From R-RK-3 sp963834945 (GTDB lineage: Bacteria > Pseudomonadota > Alphaproteobacteria > Rhizobiales > Rhodomicrobiaceae), in the NCBI GenBank assembly GCA_963834945.1, contig CAWIDT010000011.1:124001-188000 (forward strand): a stretch of DNA of 64,000 nucleotides. The letters run 5' to 3'. This document shows positions 47,605 to 56,482 of the stretch, one piece after another. Positions within the stretch are counted from its first letter, which is position 1. Every line of letters begins with the position of its first letter. A program made the position numbers and the translations under genes. Under the pieces are notes generated by a model. The model did not search any database and had not been told where the DNA came from. It worked only from the letters and a program-made list of their open reading frames with translations.

Positions 47605-48567
47605 ATGACGACATCCCGGCCAGCCATCACGATGCACCACATCGCCGCGCAGACCGGCCTCAACCGCATGGGTGAGAAGCGGCGCGACCGGCCATGGCTC
47701 GATGCCTTGCGCCTCTCTCCCGAGGCCCGTTACATCCTGCTCATCGACCTGAAATTCGCCATCACCTCCGCGCCCGACCGGACCGATACCCGCTTGCGGC
47801 TGTTCGCGGCGCCTCAGCTTGCCGACATGCCGGTCGATCTCGCCGGCGCGTATTTCCTCGGGATCGGCGAGGATGGCGCGCCGCTCTTCGCGCTGTCCCT
47901 GTCGCCGCCCGATGCGGCCCGGCTTCCCGGCGGCGGCGAGGCATTCGGCCCCCTCGTCGATCTGCGCACCCTCGCGCTTGGCGCCGACATACCGGGCGCG
48001 GAGCTCTCTATCGCCGGCCAGGCCCGCAGCCTCGCCGCCTGGCACGCCACGCAGCGATGCTGCGGACGCTGCGGCGGCCGCACCGAAGCCCGCGACGGCG
48101 GCTGGCGCAGCGATTGCTGGTCCTGCGGGCAAATGCATTTCCCGCGCTCCGATCCCGCTGTCATCATGCTGATCACGCATCAGGAGCGCTGCCTGATGGG
48201 GCACGAGCCGCGCTTTGTCGAGAACATGTATTCGGTACTGGCCGGCTTCGTCGAAGCGGGCGACGACATCGAGACCGCCGTACGCCGCGAAATCATGGAG
48301 GAGGCGGGCGTGCCGGTCGGGCGCGTCGACTATGTGGCGAGCCAGCCCTGGCCCTTCCCGCATTCGCTCATGATCGGCTGCTGGGGCGAGGCGCTGAGCG
48401 ACCGGCTCAATCTCGACCCGGTCGAACTCCCCGAAGCGCGCTGGTTCGGCCGCGAGGAAGTGCGCCTGATGCTCGACCGCGCGCATCCGCTCGGCCATTT
48501 CGTGCCGCCGCCGCTGTCGATCTCGCACACGCTGATCCGCGCCTTCGCCGAGGGCGCGCTCGGTTGA
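47605..48567 (+). CDS. nudC: NAD(+) diphosphatase / NAD-capped RNA hydrolase
   Basis: 320 aa. Zinc ribbon CCGRCGG ... CWSCGQMHFPR, Nudix box GFVEAGDDIETAVRREIMEEAGV (short form: GFVEAGD then REIMEEAG), and the SQPWPFPHSLM motif that is specific to NudC. It cleaves NADH and removes NAD caps from RNA. Monocistronic. Confidence 0.96.
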   Translation: MTTSRPAITMHHIAAQTGLNRMGEKRRDRPWLDALRLSPEARYILLIDLKFAITSAPDRTDTRLRLFAAPQLADMPVDLAGAYFLGIGEDGAPLFALSLSPPDAARLPGGGEAFGPLVDLRTLALGADIPGAELSIAGQARSLAAWHATQRCCGRCGGRTEARDGGWRSDCWSCGQMHFPRSDPAVIMLITHQERCLMGHEPRFVENMYSVLAGFVEAGDDIETAVRREIMEEAGVPVGRVDYVASQPWPFPHSLMIGCWGEALSDRLNLDPVELPEARWFGREEVRLMLDRAHPLGHFVPPPLSISHTLIRAFAEGALG

Positions 48568-48862
48568 CGCGGTTGCCTTTAGCGCTTGCCCCGCATCTGA
48601 GGCCGACGCCCGCTTTCGCCTGAGCTTGTGTAAAAAGACCGGATCATGGCAGCGTGGAGGTCGAACATCCTCATGCAACTCTCGTTCTACGCCAGTCAAA
48701 TTGTTTGCGCGGCTTGAAGCTATTCATCGAATCGCTTTAAATTCGCCGTCGCTTTGTCTTTTTCACCGCATAATGTCGGATCATGGCCGTCGAGGGCTGC
48801 ATCTTTCGGCAATTTGCATGAGGATGCCCATTATCGCGTTTTTTCGACGACAGGAGCGTGGC

Positions 48863-49654
48863 ATGGCTCGTTTAACCGCCATCTCTTGGAAATTCGGTCT
48901 CGCTGTTACGGCCTCGGCTTTGCAATTAGGGCAATTGCCCGCGCTGGCTGACGACCGATCTGCTCCGCAAGGCGAAATACGACCGCAGCCGCTTGAGCCG
49001 GAAGCGGTGCCCGTTACTCTGCTCCCACCAGCCAGCGATACCGCAGTGGCTTCGTGGCGTCAGTGGCAGGTGGACGGGGCACCCACGAATAAGGTGCGAC
49101 CGGCCGCGAATGCCGCAATCGCTCAGCCGCGTCCGGAGCAGTTGGAAGTGGCACCCATTATGGCGCAGCCAGCCGAGGACGCCGCAATCGTTCAGCCGCG
49201 CGCGGAGCCAGAGAAAATCCCGGAGGAAGCAACCCGCGTCGAGACGCCTGTGTTACCTGGACGGCGCCCACCGACAGTCGCCAATGCAATGATTGCTTCG
49301 CCGCGCCCGGAACCGGCGAAAGCGCAGAATGATGAAACGTTGGCCGCGATCCCCTCGTTGCCTAAGCGCTCCCCCTTTCGCCAAACCGCTTTTAAAAGTG
49401 AGATCGTAACGGAGCCCGCCGCCTTACGGCAACAGCCCCCCGAACCGGCACCGGCAAAAGGCAACGCGGCCAGTCGCTTCCTCGCCAACCTCTGGCCGAG
49501 CAATAAGGGAGCAAGCACGCCAGTTTCGTCGACAGGCGAAGGTAGCCCCTCTTCGGCCGGCGACGGCCAGCTCGGTCAGGCGGAAACCGGCGCAAAGAGC
49601 GACACGCCCCCAATCAAACGTTTCCTGGACGGAATCCAATTCTGGAAAAACTGA
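48863..49654 (+). CDS. Exported proline-rich repeat protein, unknown
   Basis: 263 aa from the ATG at 48863, with AGGAG 6 nt upstream; the longer frame upstream (from 48626) is probably not translated, and 48568-48862 shows no gene. Signal peptide to about residue 29 (ALQLGQLPALA). It then carries three diverged repeats: ANAAIAQPRPE (82-92), EDAAIVQPRAE (105-115) and ANAMIASPRPE (140-150). The second half is Pro/Ser-rich and likely disordered, with two similar hydrophobic motifs, RFLANLW near 210 and RFLDGIQFW at the end. No family recognised; a secreted or cell-envelope role is inference. Confidence 0.6.
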   Translation: MARLTAISWKFGLAVTASALQLGQLPALADDRSAPQGEIRPQPLEPEAVPVTLLPPASDTAVASWRQWQVDGAPTNKVRPAANAAIAQPRPEQLEVAPIMAQPAEDAAIVQPRAEPEKIPEEATRVETPVLPGRRPPTVANAMIASPRPEPAKAQNDETLAAIPSLPKRSPFRQTAFKSEIVTEPAALRQQPPEPAPAKGNAASRFLANLWPSNKGASTPVSSTGEGSPSSAGDGQLGQAETGAKSDTPPIKRFLDGIQFWKN

Positions 49655-49879
49655 AAGGGGTAGGCGCTCGGTCGTCTCATTCAGCGAACGAGCGCGCTAC
49701 CGCTGGACGCGATGCGACTTGGCATGCGTCGGTGTTACCTCTGTTTGCGCCCGTGCCCCGGAAAATGAGCACGCAGGCTGCAAAGGACCGCTTCCACCCG
49801 CATTGCCGCCGTATCCGCCCACGAAACCCTTGCGCCTCTTACCAACCCGCGCGATAAGCCGCCCCGGAGGCCTATTCCC

Positions 49880-50914
49880 ATGAAACTCGAAAAACGCGTA
49901 TTTTCCGGTATTCAGCCGACCGGCAATCTGCATCTGGGCAATTATCTCGGCGCGATCGTGAAGTTCGTCGAGCTGCAGAAGGAGGCGCCGTGCCTGTTCT
50001 GCGTGGTGGACATGCACGCCATCACCGTCTGGCAGGAGCCCGATCAGCTGGTGCACAACACGCGGGAGGTGACGGCGGCCTATCTCGCCGCCGGCATCGA
50101 CGCGGAAAAACAGATCATCTTCAATCAGAGCCAGGTGTCTGGCCATGCCGAGCTGGCCTGGATCTTCAATTGCGTCGCGCGCATGGGCTGGCTGAGCCGG
50201 ATGACCCAGTTCAAGGAAAAGGCCGGCCAGGACCGCGAGAACGCCTCGGTCGGGCTGTTCGCTTATCCATGTCTGATGGCGGCGGACATTCTGCTTTACC
50301 GCGCCACCCATGTACCCGTCGGCGACGACCAGAAGCAGCATCTGGAGCTGGCCCGCGACATCGCGGGCAAATTCAATAATGATTTTGCCGAAAGCGCCGC
50401 CGCGAAAGGCTTTCCTGATGGCTTTTTCCCGCTGCCCGAGCCGCTGATCGAGGGTCCGGCGACGCGGGTCATGTCGCTGCGCGACGGCACCAAGAAGATG
50501 AGCAAATCCGACCCGTCCGACCTGTCGCGCATCAATCTTACCGACGGTGCGGACGAGATCGCCAAGAAGATCAAGAAGGCCAAGACGGATCCCGAACCCT
50601 TGCCCAGCGAACCGGACGGTCTGAAGGCTCGCCCGGAAGCGGATAATCTGGTCGGCATCTATGCCGCGCTGATGAACATCGACAAGGCATCGGTGCTGAC
50701 GGAGTTCGGCGGCGCGCAATTCTCCAAGTTCAAGGCCGCGCTTGTGGATCTCGCAGTCGAAAAGCTCGGTCCGATCGGCTCGAACATGGCCCGGATTTGC
50801 GATGATCGCGCCTATGTCGATCAGGTGCTCAAGAGCGGCGCCGAACGGGCCAGGGCGATTGCGTCGCCCCATTTGCGTAAGGTCAAAGACATAGTAGGAT
50901 TTCTTCAGAGCTGA
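49880..50914 (+). CDS. trpS: Tryptophan--tRNA ligase
   Basis: 344-aa class I synthetase. The HIGH motif is HLGN in GIQPTGNLHLGNYLG, and the KMSKS motif is complete. AYPCLMAADILLY and VPVGDDQKQHLELARDIA are the tryptophan-site segments. It starts the trpS-uspA-nifU-tsaB-rimI-fur series; murJ, which often precedes trpS in Rhizobiales, is not here. Confidence 0.97.
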   Translation: MKLEKRVFSGIQPTGNLHLGNYLGAIVKFVELQKEAPCLFCVVDMHAITVWQEPDQLVHNTREVTAAYLAAGIDAEKQIIFNQSQVSGHAELAWIFNCVARMGWLSRMTQFKEKAGQDRENASVGLFAYPCLMAADILLYRATHVPVGDDQKQHLELARDIAGKFNNDFAESAAAKGFPDGFFPLPEPLIEGPATRVMSLRDGTKKMSKSDPSDLSRINLTDGADEIAKKIKKAKTDPEPLPSEPDGLKARPEADNLVGIYAALMNIDKASVLTEFGGAQFSKFKAALVDLAVEKLGPIGSNMARICDDRAYVDQVLKSGAERARAIASPHLRKVKDIVGFLQS

Positions 50915-50943
50915 GCAATTCGACCGATACCCGAGAGGCGAGC

Positions 50944-51453
50944 ATGTCCAAACGCCCGCTGCGCAAGATTTTCCACGAAGGGCATAAGCGCAAGCTTTTG
51001 GTCGTCGTCGATGAATCGCCTGAAACGGAAATGGCGCTCGCCTATGCGGTGCGGCGGGCGCGCCGCACCGGTGGCGGCATTGCGCTGCTCTATGTCATCG
51101 AGCCGGCCGATTTCCAGCACTGGATCGGCGTCGAGGACGCCTATCGCGAGGAGTCCCAGGCCAAGGCCAAGGCGGTGTTTCGCCTCTATGGCCGCAAGTT
51201 GAAGCTCTGGGGCTATGAGGACATGGCGCCGGAGGAGATCGTGCTCGAGGGGGTCAAATCCGATCAGATCAGCGCGCTGATCCGGGATGATGCGCAGATC
51301 GGCATTCTCGTTCTCGGCGCCTCGGTCGATGCCGAAGGTCCTGGACCGCTGGTGTCCTCGCTCGCCGGGGGCAAGAATGCCGGCAGTTTCCCCATTCCGA
51401 TCACGGTCGTGCCTGGAGGGCTGACGCTGGAAGAAATCGAGGCGCTCGCCTGA
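50944..51453 (+). CDS. Universal stress protein (UspA family)
   Basis: 169 aa. The start LLVVVDESPETEMALAYAV and the C-terminal ATP-site pattern ILVLGASVDAEGPGPLVSSLAG show the Usp fold. It lies between trpS and nifU, as in other Rhizobiales. 30 bp after trpS and probably cotranscribed with it. Confidence 0.9.
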   Translation: MSKRPLRKIFHEGHKRKLLVVVDESPETEMALAYAVRRARRTGGGIALLYVIEPADFQHWIGVEDAYREESQAKAKAVFRLYGRKLKLWGYEDMAPEEIVLEGVKSDQISALIRDDAQIGILVLGASVDAEGPGPLVSSLAGGKNAGSFPIPITVVPGGLTLEEIEALA

Positions 51454-51514
51454 CGCTTTCACCCCGCAGGAAGGTTTGCCCCTTGAACTGGCTAGCCTTG
51501 CGCCCTTACTATCA

Positions 51515-51535
51515 AACTATATTCTAAACTGCTTT
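51515..51535 (+). promoter_or_regulatory. Candidate IscR-type site upstream of nifU
   Basis: AACTATATTCTAAACTGCTT contains the same 10-mer ATTCTAAACT that lies at 1966-1975 in the iscR-suf promoter. The spacer upstream of the nifU start is otherwise GC-rich. Co-regulation by IscR is inference. Confidence 0.4.
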
Positions 51536-51591
51536 TGGCAGAGCGGGTATAGCCGGCCTATGACGCGGGCGGCCCGTATGAAAGGTATCCC

Positions 51592-52152
51592 ATGTTCATC
51601 CAGACGGAAGCGACGCCCAATCCCGCGACGCTGAAATTCATTCCCGGCGACACCGTGCTGCCCTCAGGCACGCGCGACTTCCGCGATGCCGAAACCGCGG
51701 GGCACGCCTCGCCGCTTGCCGCGCGCCTGTTCGCCGTGGAAGGCGTCACCGGCGTCTTCCTCGGGAGCGATTTCATTTCCGTGACCAAGAGCAGCGGCGA
51801 GTGGCAGCATCTCAAGCCGGCGCTGCTCGGGGCGATCATGGAACATTATCTCTCTGGCGCCCCGGCCGTCACCGACAAGCCCGAAGGCGATGGCCACACC
51901 GACGGCGCCGAAGCCGGGGAAGATGGCGAGATCGTCCAGACCATCAAGGAGTTGCTCGACACCCGCGTCCGCCCGGCCGTCGCGCAGGATGGCGGCGATA
52001 TCGTATTTCACGGCTATGAAGGAGGCGTTGTCTTCCTGCATATGCGCGGCGCCTGCGCCGGCTGCCCGTCCTCGACGGCCACGCTGCGGCACGGCATCGA
52101 AAATCTGCTGCGCCATTTCATTCCCGAAGTTCAGGAAGTGCGGGCGGTATAG
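51592..52152 (+). CDS. NifU family protein (Nfu-type Fe-S carrier)
   Basis: 186 aa. N-terminal Nfu_N domain (FIQTEATPNPATLKFIPGD) and C-terminal NifU domain with the cluster-binding CAGCPSS. Such proteins carry 4Fe-4S clusters from the scaffold to apoproteins. The separate upstream spacer with the IscR-like motif suggests its own promoter. Confidence 0.93.
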   Translation: MFIQTEATPNPATLKFIPGDTVLPSGTRDFRDAETAGHASPLAARLFAVEGVTGVFLGSDFISVTKSSGEWQHLKPALLGAIMEHYLSGAPAVTDKPEGDGHTDGAEAGEDGEIVQTIKELLDTRVRPAVAQDGGDIVFHGYEGGVVFLHMRGACAGCPSSTATLRHGIENLLRHFIPEVQEVRAV

Positions 52153-52188
52153 GCCAGCGTTCTCCGGACCACCAGGACCGAGGTGACC

Positions 52189-52782
52189 ATGGCCGAGCCG
52201 ATATCCAGCGAAGCGCTCGATCAGATCTTCCTGAACGCGCGCACGCATAATCGCTGGCTCGACAAGCCGGTCACCGAGGCCCAATTGCGCCGCTTGGTTG
52301 AAATCGTGCAGATCGGACCGACGAGCGCCAATATCCTGCCGGCCCGTTTTCTATTCGTGCAGTCGGAAGCGGCAAAGCGCCGGCTTGAGCCTCTGCTGGA
52401 CGAAGGCAATCGCGCCAAGACGATGCAGGCGCCGGTCTGCGCCATTATCGGCTATGATTTGCGCTTTTACGAGCAGTTGGCGAAGACGTTCCCGCACAAT
52501 CCGGGTGCGCGCGGCTGGTTCGAGGGCAACGAGCCGAAAGTCCAGGATGCCGCATTCCGCAACAGCAGCCTTCAGGGCGCCTATCTGATCATCGCCGCGC
52601 GGGCGCTGGGCCTCGACACGGGGCCGATGTCCGGCTTCGACAATGCCGGGGTCGACCGCGAATTCTTCCCTGAGGGCAACGTCAAATCGAATTTCCTGTG
52701 TACGCTCGGTTATGGAGACGCGTCCTCATCGATGCCGCGCCTGCCCAGGCTGAGCTTCGACGAAATCGCCAAGGTGGTTTGA
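52189..52782 (+). CDS. Malonic semialdehyde reductase-like nitroreductase (RutE/HadB family)
   Basis: 197 aa from MAEPISSEALDQIFLNARTH; GAGG 5 nt before the ATG. FMN-binding segments RTHNRWLDKPV and GPTSANILPARF, then ALGLDTGPMSGFDNAGVD at the C-terminal half. The family reduces malonic semialdehyde or nitro compounds; no rut genes are nearby, so the role here is open. Confidence 0.88.
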   Translation: MAEPISSEALDQIFLNARTHNRWLDKPVTEAQLRRLVEIVQIGPTSANILPARFLFVQSEAAKRRLEPLLDEGNRAKTMQAPVCAIIGYDLRFYEQLAKTFPHNPGARGWFEGNEPKVQDAAFRNSSLQGAYLIIAARALGLDTGPMSGFDNAGVDREFFPEGNVKSNFLCTLGYGDASSSMPRLPRLSFDEIAKVV

Positions 52783-52885
52783 GGGCCACGGGCGCCGCTC
52801 TGCATGTTAAGACGATGGCAGATAACATTCGGCGCGAGCTTTGCGGCACATGCATTTTCGCCGCGAATGCACTAAATTCCACCCC

Positions 52886-53578
52886 ATGACGGTCCTCGCA
52901 TTCGACACCAGTCTGACGGCATGTTCCGCGGCGATTTTGCCGAGCGGCGCAGGCGTCGCCATCCAACGTTTCGCGCCCATGGAGCGCGGCCACGCCGAGG
53001 CATTATTCCCGATGATCGAAGCGGTGATGGCGGATGCCGGCTGCGCCTTCGGCGATCTGGCCAAGCTCGCGGTGACGGTGGGGCCGGGCAGCTTCACCGG
53101 CATCCGCGCCGGCGTCGCTGCCGCGCGCGGCCTGGCGCTCGCGGCAAACCTGCCGGTGGTTGCGGCGACCAGCCTTGAGGTGATGGCGCGCGGCGTGGTC
53201 AGGCAGACAGGCCCGGCGGAGCGGTCGAACGGTTTCATCATCGCGCATGACGCACGCCGCGAGGAATTTTATGTCCAGCGCTTCACCGTCGAAGGCCGGC
53301 CGTTGTCGCCGCCTGCGCTGTGCGGGCTGACCGAAGCCGCCGCGCTTTCGGACGACGTGTCCTTCCTGGCGGGGAGCGGCGCGGCCGCAATTGCCGCCGA
53401 ACTCCTGCGCCAGGGCCGGGATGTGCGCGCCGCCTTCGCCGGTCTGCTGCCCGAAGCGCGCGACCTGGCCGATATCGCCGTAACGAGACCACCCGAATCG
53501 CGTGCCGTCGCGCCCCTCTATCTGCGCGCCCCCGACGCGAAACCGCAAACGGACAAAAGCCTTGTCCGCGCCCGGTGA
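52886..53578 (+). CDS. tsaB: tRNA threonylcarbamoyladenosine biosynthesis protein TsaB
   Basis: 230 aa from MTVLAFDTSLTACSAA. It is the inactive partner of TsaD in t6A formation. VTVGPGSFTGIRAGVAAARGLA is the conserved block, and HDARREEFYVQRF follows. Its end overlaps the likely rimI start by about 17 bp, and the tsaB-rimI-fur order is usual in Rhizobiales. Confidence 0.93.
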   Translation: MTVLAFDTSLTACSAAILPSGAGVAIQRFAPMERGHAEALFPMIEAVMADAGCAFGDLAKLAVTVGPGSFTGIRAGVAAARGLALAANLPVVAATSLEVMARGVVRQTGPAERSNGFIIAHDARREEFYVQRFTVEGRPLSPPALCGLTEAAALSDDVSFLAGSGAAAIAAELLRQGRDVRAAFAGLLPEARDLADIAVTRPPESRAVAPLYLRAPDAKPQTDKSLVRAR

Positions 53579-54038
53579 AAGTCCAGAACTCAGGATCGTG
53601 CCGTTTGTCGCCAAGGACGCGAAAGCGCTGGCTGCGCTGCATGGCCGTTGTTTTCCCCGTCCCTGGAAAGCCGAAGATTTCAGGCGCTATGCGGATATGT
53701 CATCCTATCCGGGACTGCTGGCCTGGATCGGCCCGCAGCTGGTGGGCTTCGTCATCGTCAGCATTGCCGGGGACGAGGCGGAAATCCTCACCTTGGGAAC
53801 CGACAGCGCCGTCCGGCGGCAGGGCATTGCATCGGCGCTGCTCACCCGGATGATGGAGAACGTCGCCGATCTGGGCGCGGCGGTCATCTTCCTTGAGGTG
53901 GGCATCGCCAATGAAGGCGCCCGCGCACTGTACGAGCGCCATGACTTCGTATCCGAAGGTCTGCGCAAAGGCTATTACGACATGCCCGACGGCCCGCAGG
54001 ATGCGGTGATCATGAAGCGCACCCTTCAATCTCCATGA
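53562..54038 (+). CDS. rimI: Ribosomal protein S18-alanine N-acetyltransferase
   Basis: GNAT enzyme, 158 aa from a TTG at 53562 inside the end of tsaB; the frame has no ATG before the domain (RIVPFVAKDAKALAALHGRCF), so the start is uncertain. SAVRRQGIASALLTRMMENV is the acetyl-CoA loop, and IFLEVGIANEGARALYERHDFV the RimI-type C-terminal pattern. Confidence 0.9.
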   Translation: MSAPGESPELRIVPFVAKDAKALAALHGRCFPRPWKAEDFRRYADMSSYPGLLAWIGPQLVGFVIVSIAGDEAEILTLGTDSAVRRQGIASALLTRMMENVADLGAAVIFLEVGIANEGARALYERHDFVSEGLRKGYYDMPDGPQDAVIMKRTLQSP

Positions 54039-54123
54039 GTGAGCGTCGCCCCTGTCTGGACACGGGCGGAGAAGCAACCTATCGTCGCCTGCAACCGAAG
54101 CCTCGACGCGGCAACCGAGCGCG

Positions 54124-54558
54124 ATGCCAAAGCTCAAAGACCAGCTATCCAAAATCGAACTGCTTTGCGCCGACCGCGGCATGCGCATGACCGTGCAGCG
54201 CAGCATCATCGCGCAGGTGCTGTCGGCCGCGACCGACCATCCCGATGTCGAGGAGGTCTATCATCGCGCGCATCAGGTCGATAACCGGATTTCCCTCTCC
54301 ACCGTCTACCGCACCGTCAGGCTGTTCGAGAATGCCGGCATCATCGACCGGCATGATTTCGGCGACACCGGACGGGCGCGCTACGAGCGTGCGAAAAGCG
54401 AGCACCACGATCACCTCATCGACACCGAAACCGGCAGGGTCATCGAATTCAAGAATGAGGAGATCGAGAAGCTGCAGGAACGCGTCGCCCGCGAACTGGG
54501 CTACGAGCTGGTCGGCCATCGGCTTGAGCTATACGGACGCCCCCTGCGCGACCGCTGA
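54124..54558 (+). CDS. fur: Fur family transcriptional regulator
   Basis: 144 aa. Winged helix RMTVQRSIIAQVLSAATDHPD ... STVYRTVRLFENAG, then the metal site EHHDHLIDTETGRVIEF. It lacks the CxxC structural zinc pairs, as usual in alphaproteobacterial Fur/Mur proteins, which respond to manganese or iron. The position after rimI is conserved in Rhizobiales. Confidence 0.92.
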   Translation: MPKLKDQLSKIELLCADRGMRMTVQRSIIAQVLSAATDHPDVEEVYHRAHQVDNRISLSTVYRTVRLFENAGIIDRHDFGDTGRARYERAKSEHHDHLIDTETGRVIEFKNEEIEKLQERVARELGYELVGHRLELYGRPLRDR

Positions 54559-54650
54559 CCAAGCGAGAGGTGGACCCCGCCGGACGAAGCAGAGAGCCGG
54601 TGCCGAAAGTCTGATCGGCTGAGATGCGAGTGGCGGTGGGGTTTTCTGTC

Positions 54651-54749
54651 ACCCCGGACGACGCGAAGCGGAGATCCGGGGCCCAATCCCATGATTGCTC
54701 GGGATTAAGATGCGGTGAGGGCATTAGGCCCCGGCGCTTTAGCCGGGGG
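54651..54749. repeat. GC-rich palindromic intergenic repeat
   Basis: CCCCGGA (54652-54658) pairs with TCCGGGG (54675-54681), and CCCCGGC (54729-54735) with GCCGGGG (54742-54748, loop GCTTTA). Such elements are frequent between genes of alphaproteobacteria. The second hairpin could terminate fur transcription, but lacks a T run. Confidence 0.65.
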
Positions 54750-54771
54750 CGACAATGAGTCCACAAAGAAT

Positions 54772-54874
54772 AGAGCGTTTTCCCGCAAAGTGGACGCCGG
54801 TTTGCGTCGAGAAAATGCAACAAAACAAAGAATTAGAGCCGCGCTCCGATTCAATCGGAACGGAAAAGGCTCTA
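54772..54874. repeat. Palindromic intergenic repeat, copy D (complete)
   Basis: Outer arms GCGTTTTC and GAAAATGC, inner arms CGCAAA and TTTGCG around GTGGACGCCGG, then an A-rich stretch, and a second palindrome CTCCGATT/AATCGGAA ending in GGCTC that pairs with GAGCC. Most complete copy of the family at 21958, 40620 and 46257. Confidence 0.75.
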
Positions 54875-54884
54875 AACTCCAGCC

Positions 54885-55478
54885 TTAAATCAGCAGCAGC
54901 CCCATGCGCATCGCCTTGGCGACGGCCTCCGTCCGGCCGGTGGCGTCCAGCTTTGCGATGATCGAGGCGACGTGGAATTTCACCGTGTGCGGCGTGATGC
55001 CCAGGGACCGGGCGATCACCTTGTTCGACGCCCCCTCGGCCAGCACCGCCAGCACCTGCAATTCCCGCTCTGTCAGCTCGATCGGCGAGAACTCGTCGTC
55101 GGCCTCCGCAAGCCCGTCCGAGCCGGAACGGGGGACGAGTTGACCGCGCGCATCTTCGCCGACGACGGTCAAGCCGTGCGCCACCGCCCGGATGGCAGCG
55201 CCGAGAGCATCAGCGCCCGCATTTTCCGAGAGCACGGCCGCCGCTCCCGCCCGCAGCATGCCGAGCGCATCGCCGCCGCTACTGAACACCAGGACGGGCG
55301 CGCCGCCATCCAAGACCGCTACACCATCCGTAATTCGCAAATCCGGGCGCGGATCGTCCCGGGCGGCGATGTGCAGCCCGGGATCGCCCGCGATCATGTG
55401 GCGAACGCGGCCTTCCAGCTCCGCATCGTCGATGGACAGCGCGACCGTGATCTCCAATTTCATCTCATCGCCCGTCAT
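54885..55478 (-). CDS. LuxR-family response regulator with degenerate receiver
   Basis: 197 aa (a Met at codon 6 is an alternative start). The C-terminal LuxR helix-turn-helix is intact: LTERELQVLAVLAEGASNKVIARSLGITPHTVKFHVASII (short form: LTERELQVL, SNKVIARSL, TPHTVKFHV). The N-terminal domain follows the receiver pattern (MLRAGAAAVLSENAGADAL) but has no clear phosphoacceptor Asp and is Gly/Ala-rich. It may act as an unphosphorylated switch. It starts 12 bp after the HtrA-like gene on the same strand. Confidence 0.85.
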   Translation of the reverse strand: MTGDEMKLEITVALSIDDAELEGRVRHMIAGDPGLHIAARDDPRPDLRITDGVAVLDGGAPVLVFSSGGDALGMLRAGAAAVLSENAGADALGAAIRAVAHGLTVVGEDARGQLVPRSGSDGLAEADDEFSPIELTERELQVLAVLAEGASNKVIARSLGITPHTVKFHVASIIAKLDATGRTEAVAKAMRMGLLLI

Positions 55479-55490
55479 GATCGCGTGATG

Positions 55491-56405
55491 TTACGGCGCC
55501 GGATTCGCCCCGATCGTGACCTTGGCGCTCGTCATCTGCCCGGCGCGCAGGATTTTCAGCTCGACCGCCTTGTCCACGGAATCGGGGGACAGGCGCGCGA
55601 ACAGGCTGCGCAGATCGGCGACCGGCTCGCCGTCGAAGGCCACGATGATGTCACCGAGCAGAACGCCTGCGGTCTGCGCAGGTCCGCCCGCCTCCAGCCC
55701 GACGACCATAGTCGCCCGGCGGTCGGCCAATGCGGCCACACCTGCCGATGCGTCGTCGAGACGCACCGGGTGCAGCCCGACCCCCAGATAGCCGCGCCGG
55801 ATGCGCCCATCGGCCATCAGCTTCGGCGCGACGCGCTCGATGGTGGCCATCGGGATGACCAGGGGTCTGCGGCGGGGGCCGAATACGGCCATGCCGAGCA
55901 CATGGCCTTCCGCGTCGAGCACCAGACCGCCTTCGGCATGCCGGTCGAGGCGCATATCCAGGCGGATCAGCCGGTCGATGCGGCCGCCGCGGCGGCTTTG
56001 CCAGGCTTCGCCCGCCGCCGACACGCAGCCGAGATTGGCCGTCGTGCCATGCCGGCCGCGCCCGAGCGCCAGCACCATCTGGCCGATACCCGCAACATCG
56101 CCAGCAATGATCGACGCTGGCGCCGTTACATCTTCATCAAGGCGCAGGAGAGCGATGTCGGTGCTGGGGTCGCGGCCGACGATCTGAGCTTGCGTCGAGC
56201 GGCCGCCCGCGACGACGACGGAGATCTCATCGTCCGCCTCCAGGGCCTCGCTGGCGGTCACGACCAGTCCCGGTTTCCAGACGAACCCGCTGGCGACCGG
56301 GCGTCGGTGCGAGCGGACGCTGACGACCGCGTCGGCCATGCCTCCGGCGAGCTGCTGGAGTTGATGGGACAAAGCGAGGAGAGGATTGGCGTTCGGTTCT
56401 GACAT
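55491..56405 (-). CDS. HtrA/S1C-like protein lacking catalytic His and Ser, with PDZ domain
   Basis: 304 aa from MSEPNANPLLALSHQL (a longer start at 56435 is possible). Trypsin-like fold as in DegP: GFVWKPGLVVTASEAL aligns with the region holding the catalytic His, but Glu53 stands there. The Asp is kept (DPSTDIALL, Asp83). DRHAEGGLVL aligns with the GNSGG loop with Glu158 in place of the Ser. A PDZ domain follows (RRGYLGVGLHPVRLDD ... GVLLGDIIVAFDGEPVADL). No signal peptide, so it is likely cytoplasmic. Probably not a protease. It is paired with the LuxR-type gene. Confidence 0.85.
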   Translation of the reverse strand: MSEPNANPLLALSHQLQQLAGGMADAVVSVRSHRRPVASGFVWKPGLVVTASEALEADDEISVVVAGGRSTQAQIVGRDPSTDIALLRLDEDVTAPASIIAGDVAGIGQMVLALGRGRHGTTANLGCVSAAGEAWQSRRGGRIDRLIRLDMRLDRHAEGGLVLDAEGHVLGMAVFGPRRRPLVIPMATIERVAPKLMADGRIRRGYLGVGLHPVRLDDASAGVAALADRRATMVVGLEAGGPAQTAGVLLGDIIVAFDGEPVADLRSLFARLSPDSVDKAVELKILRAGQMTSAKVTIGANPAP

Positions 56406-56482
56406 TGGCAAACTCCGCATGATGTGTTTGCACATATCTGCGATGTCCTACGCGCTTTTCCTACTCCCCAGTCGGGCAGGGA

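Noticed and set aside
54972..56402. 476-codon plus-strand frame opposite the LuxR/HtrA-like pair
   Set aside because: Shadow frame, no domain, no ribosome binding site.
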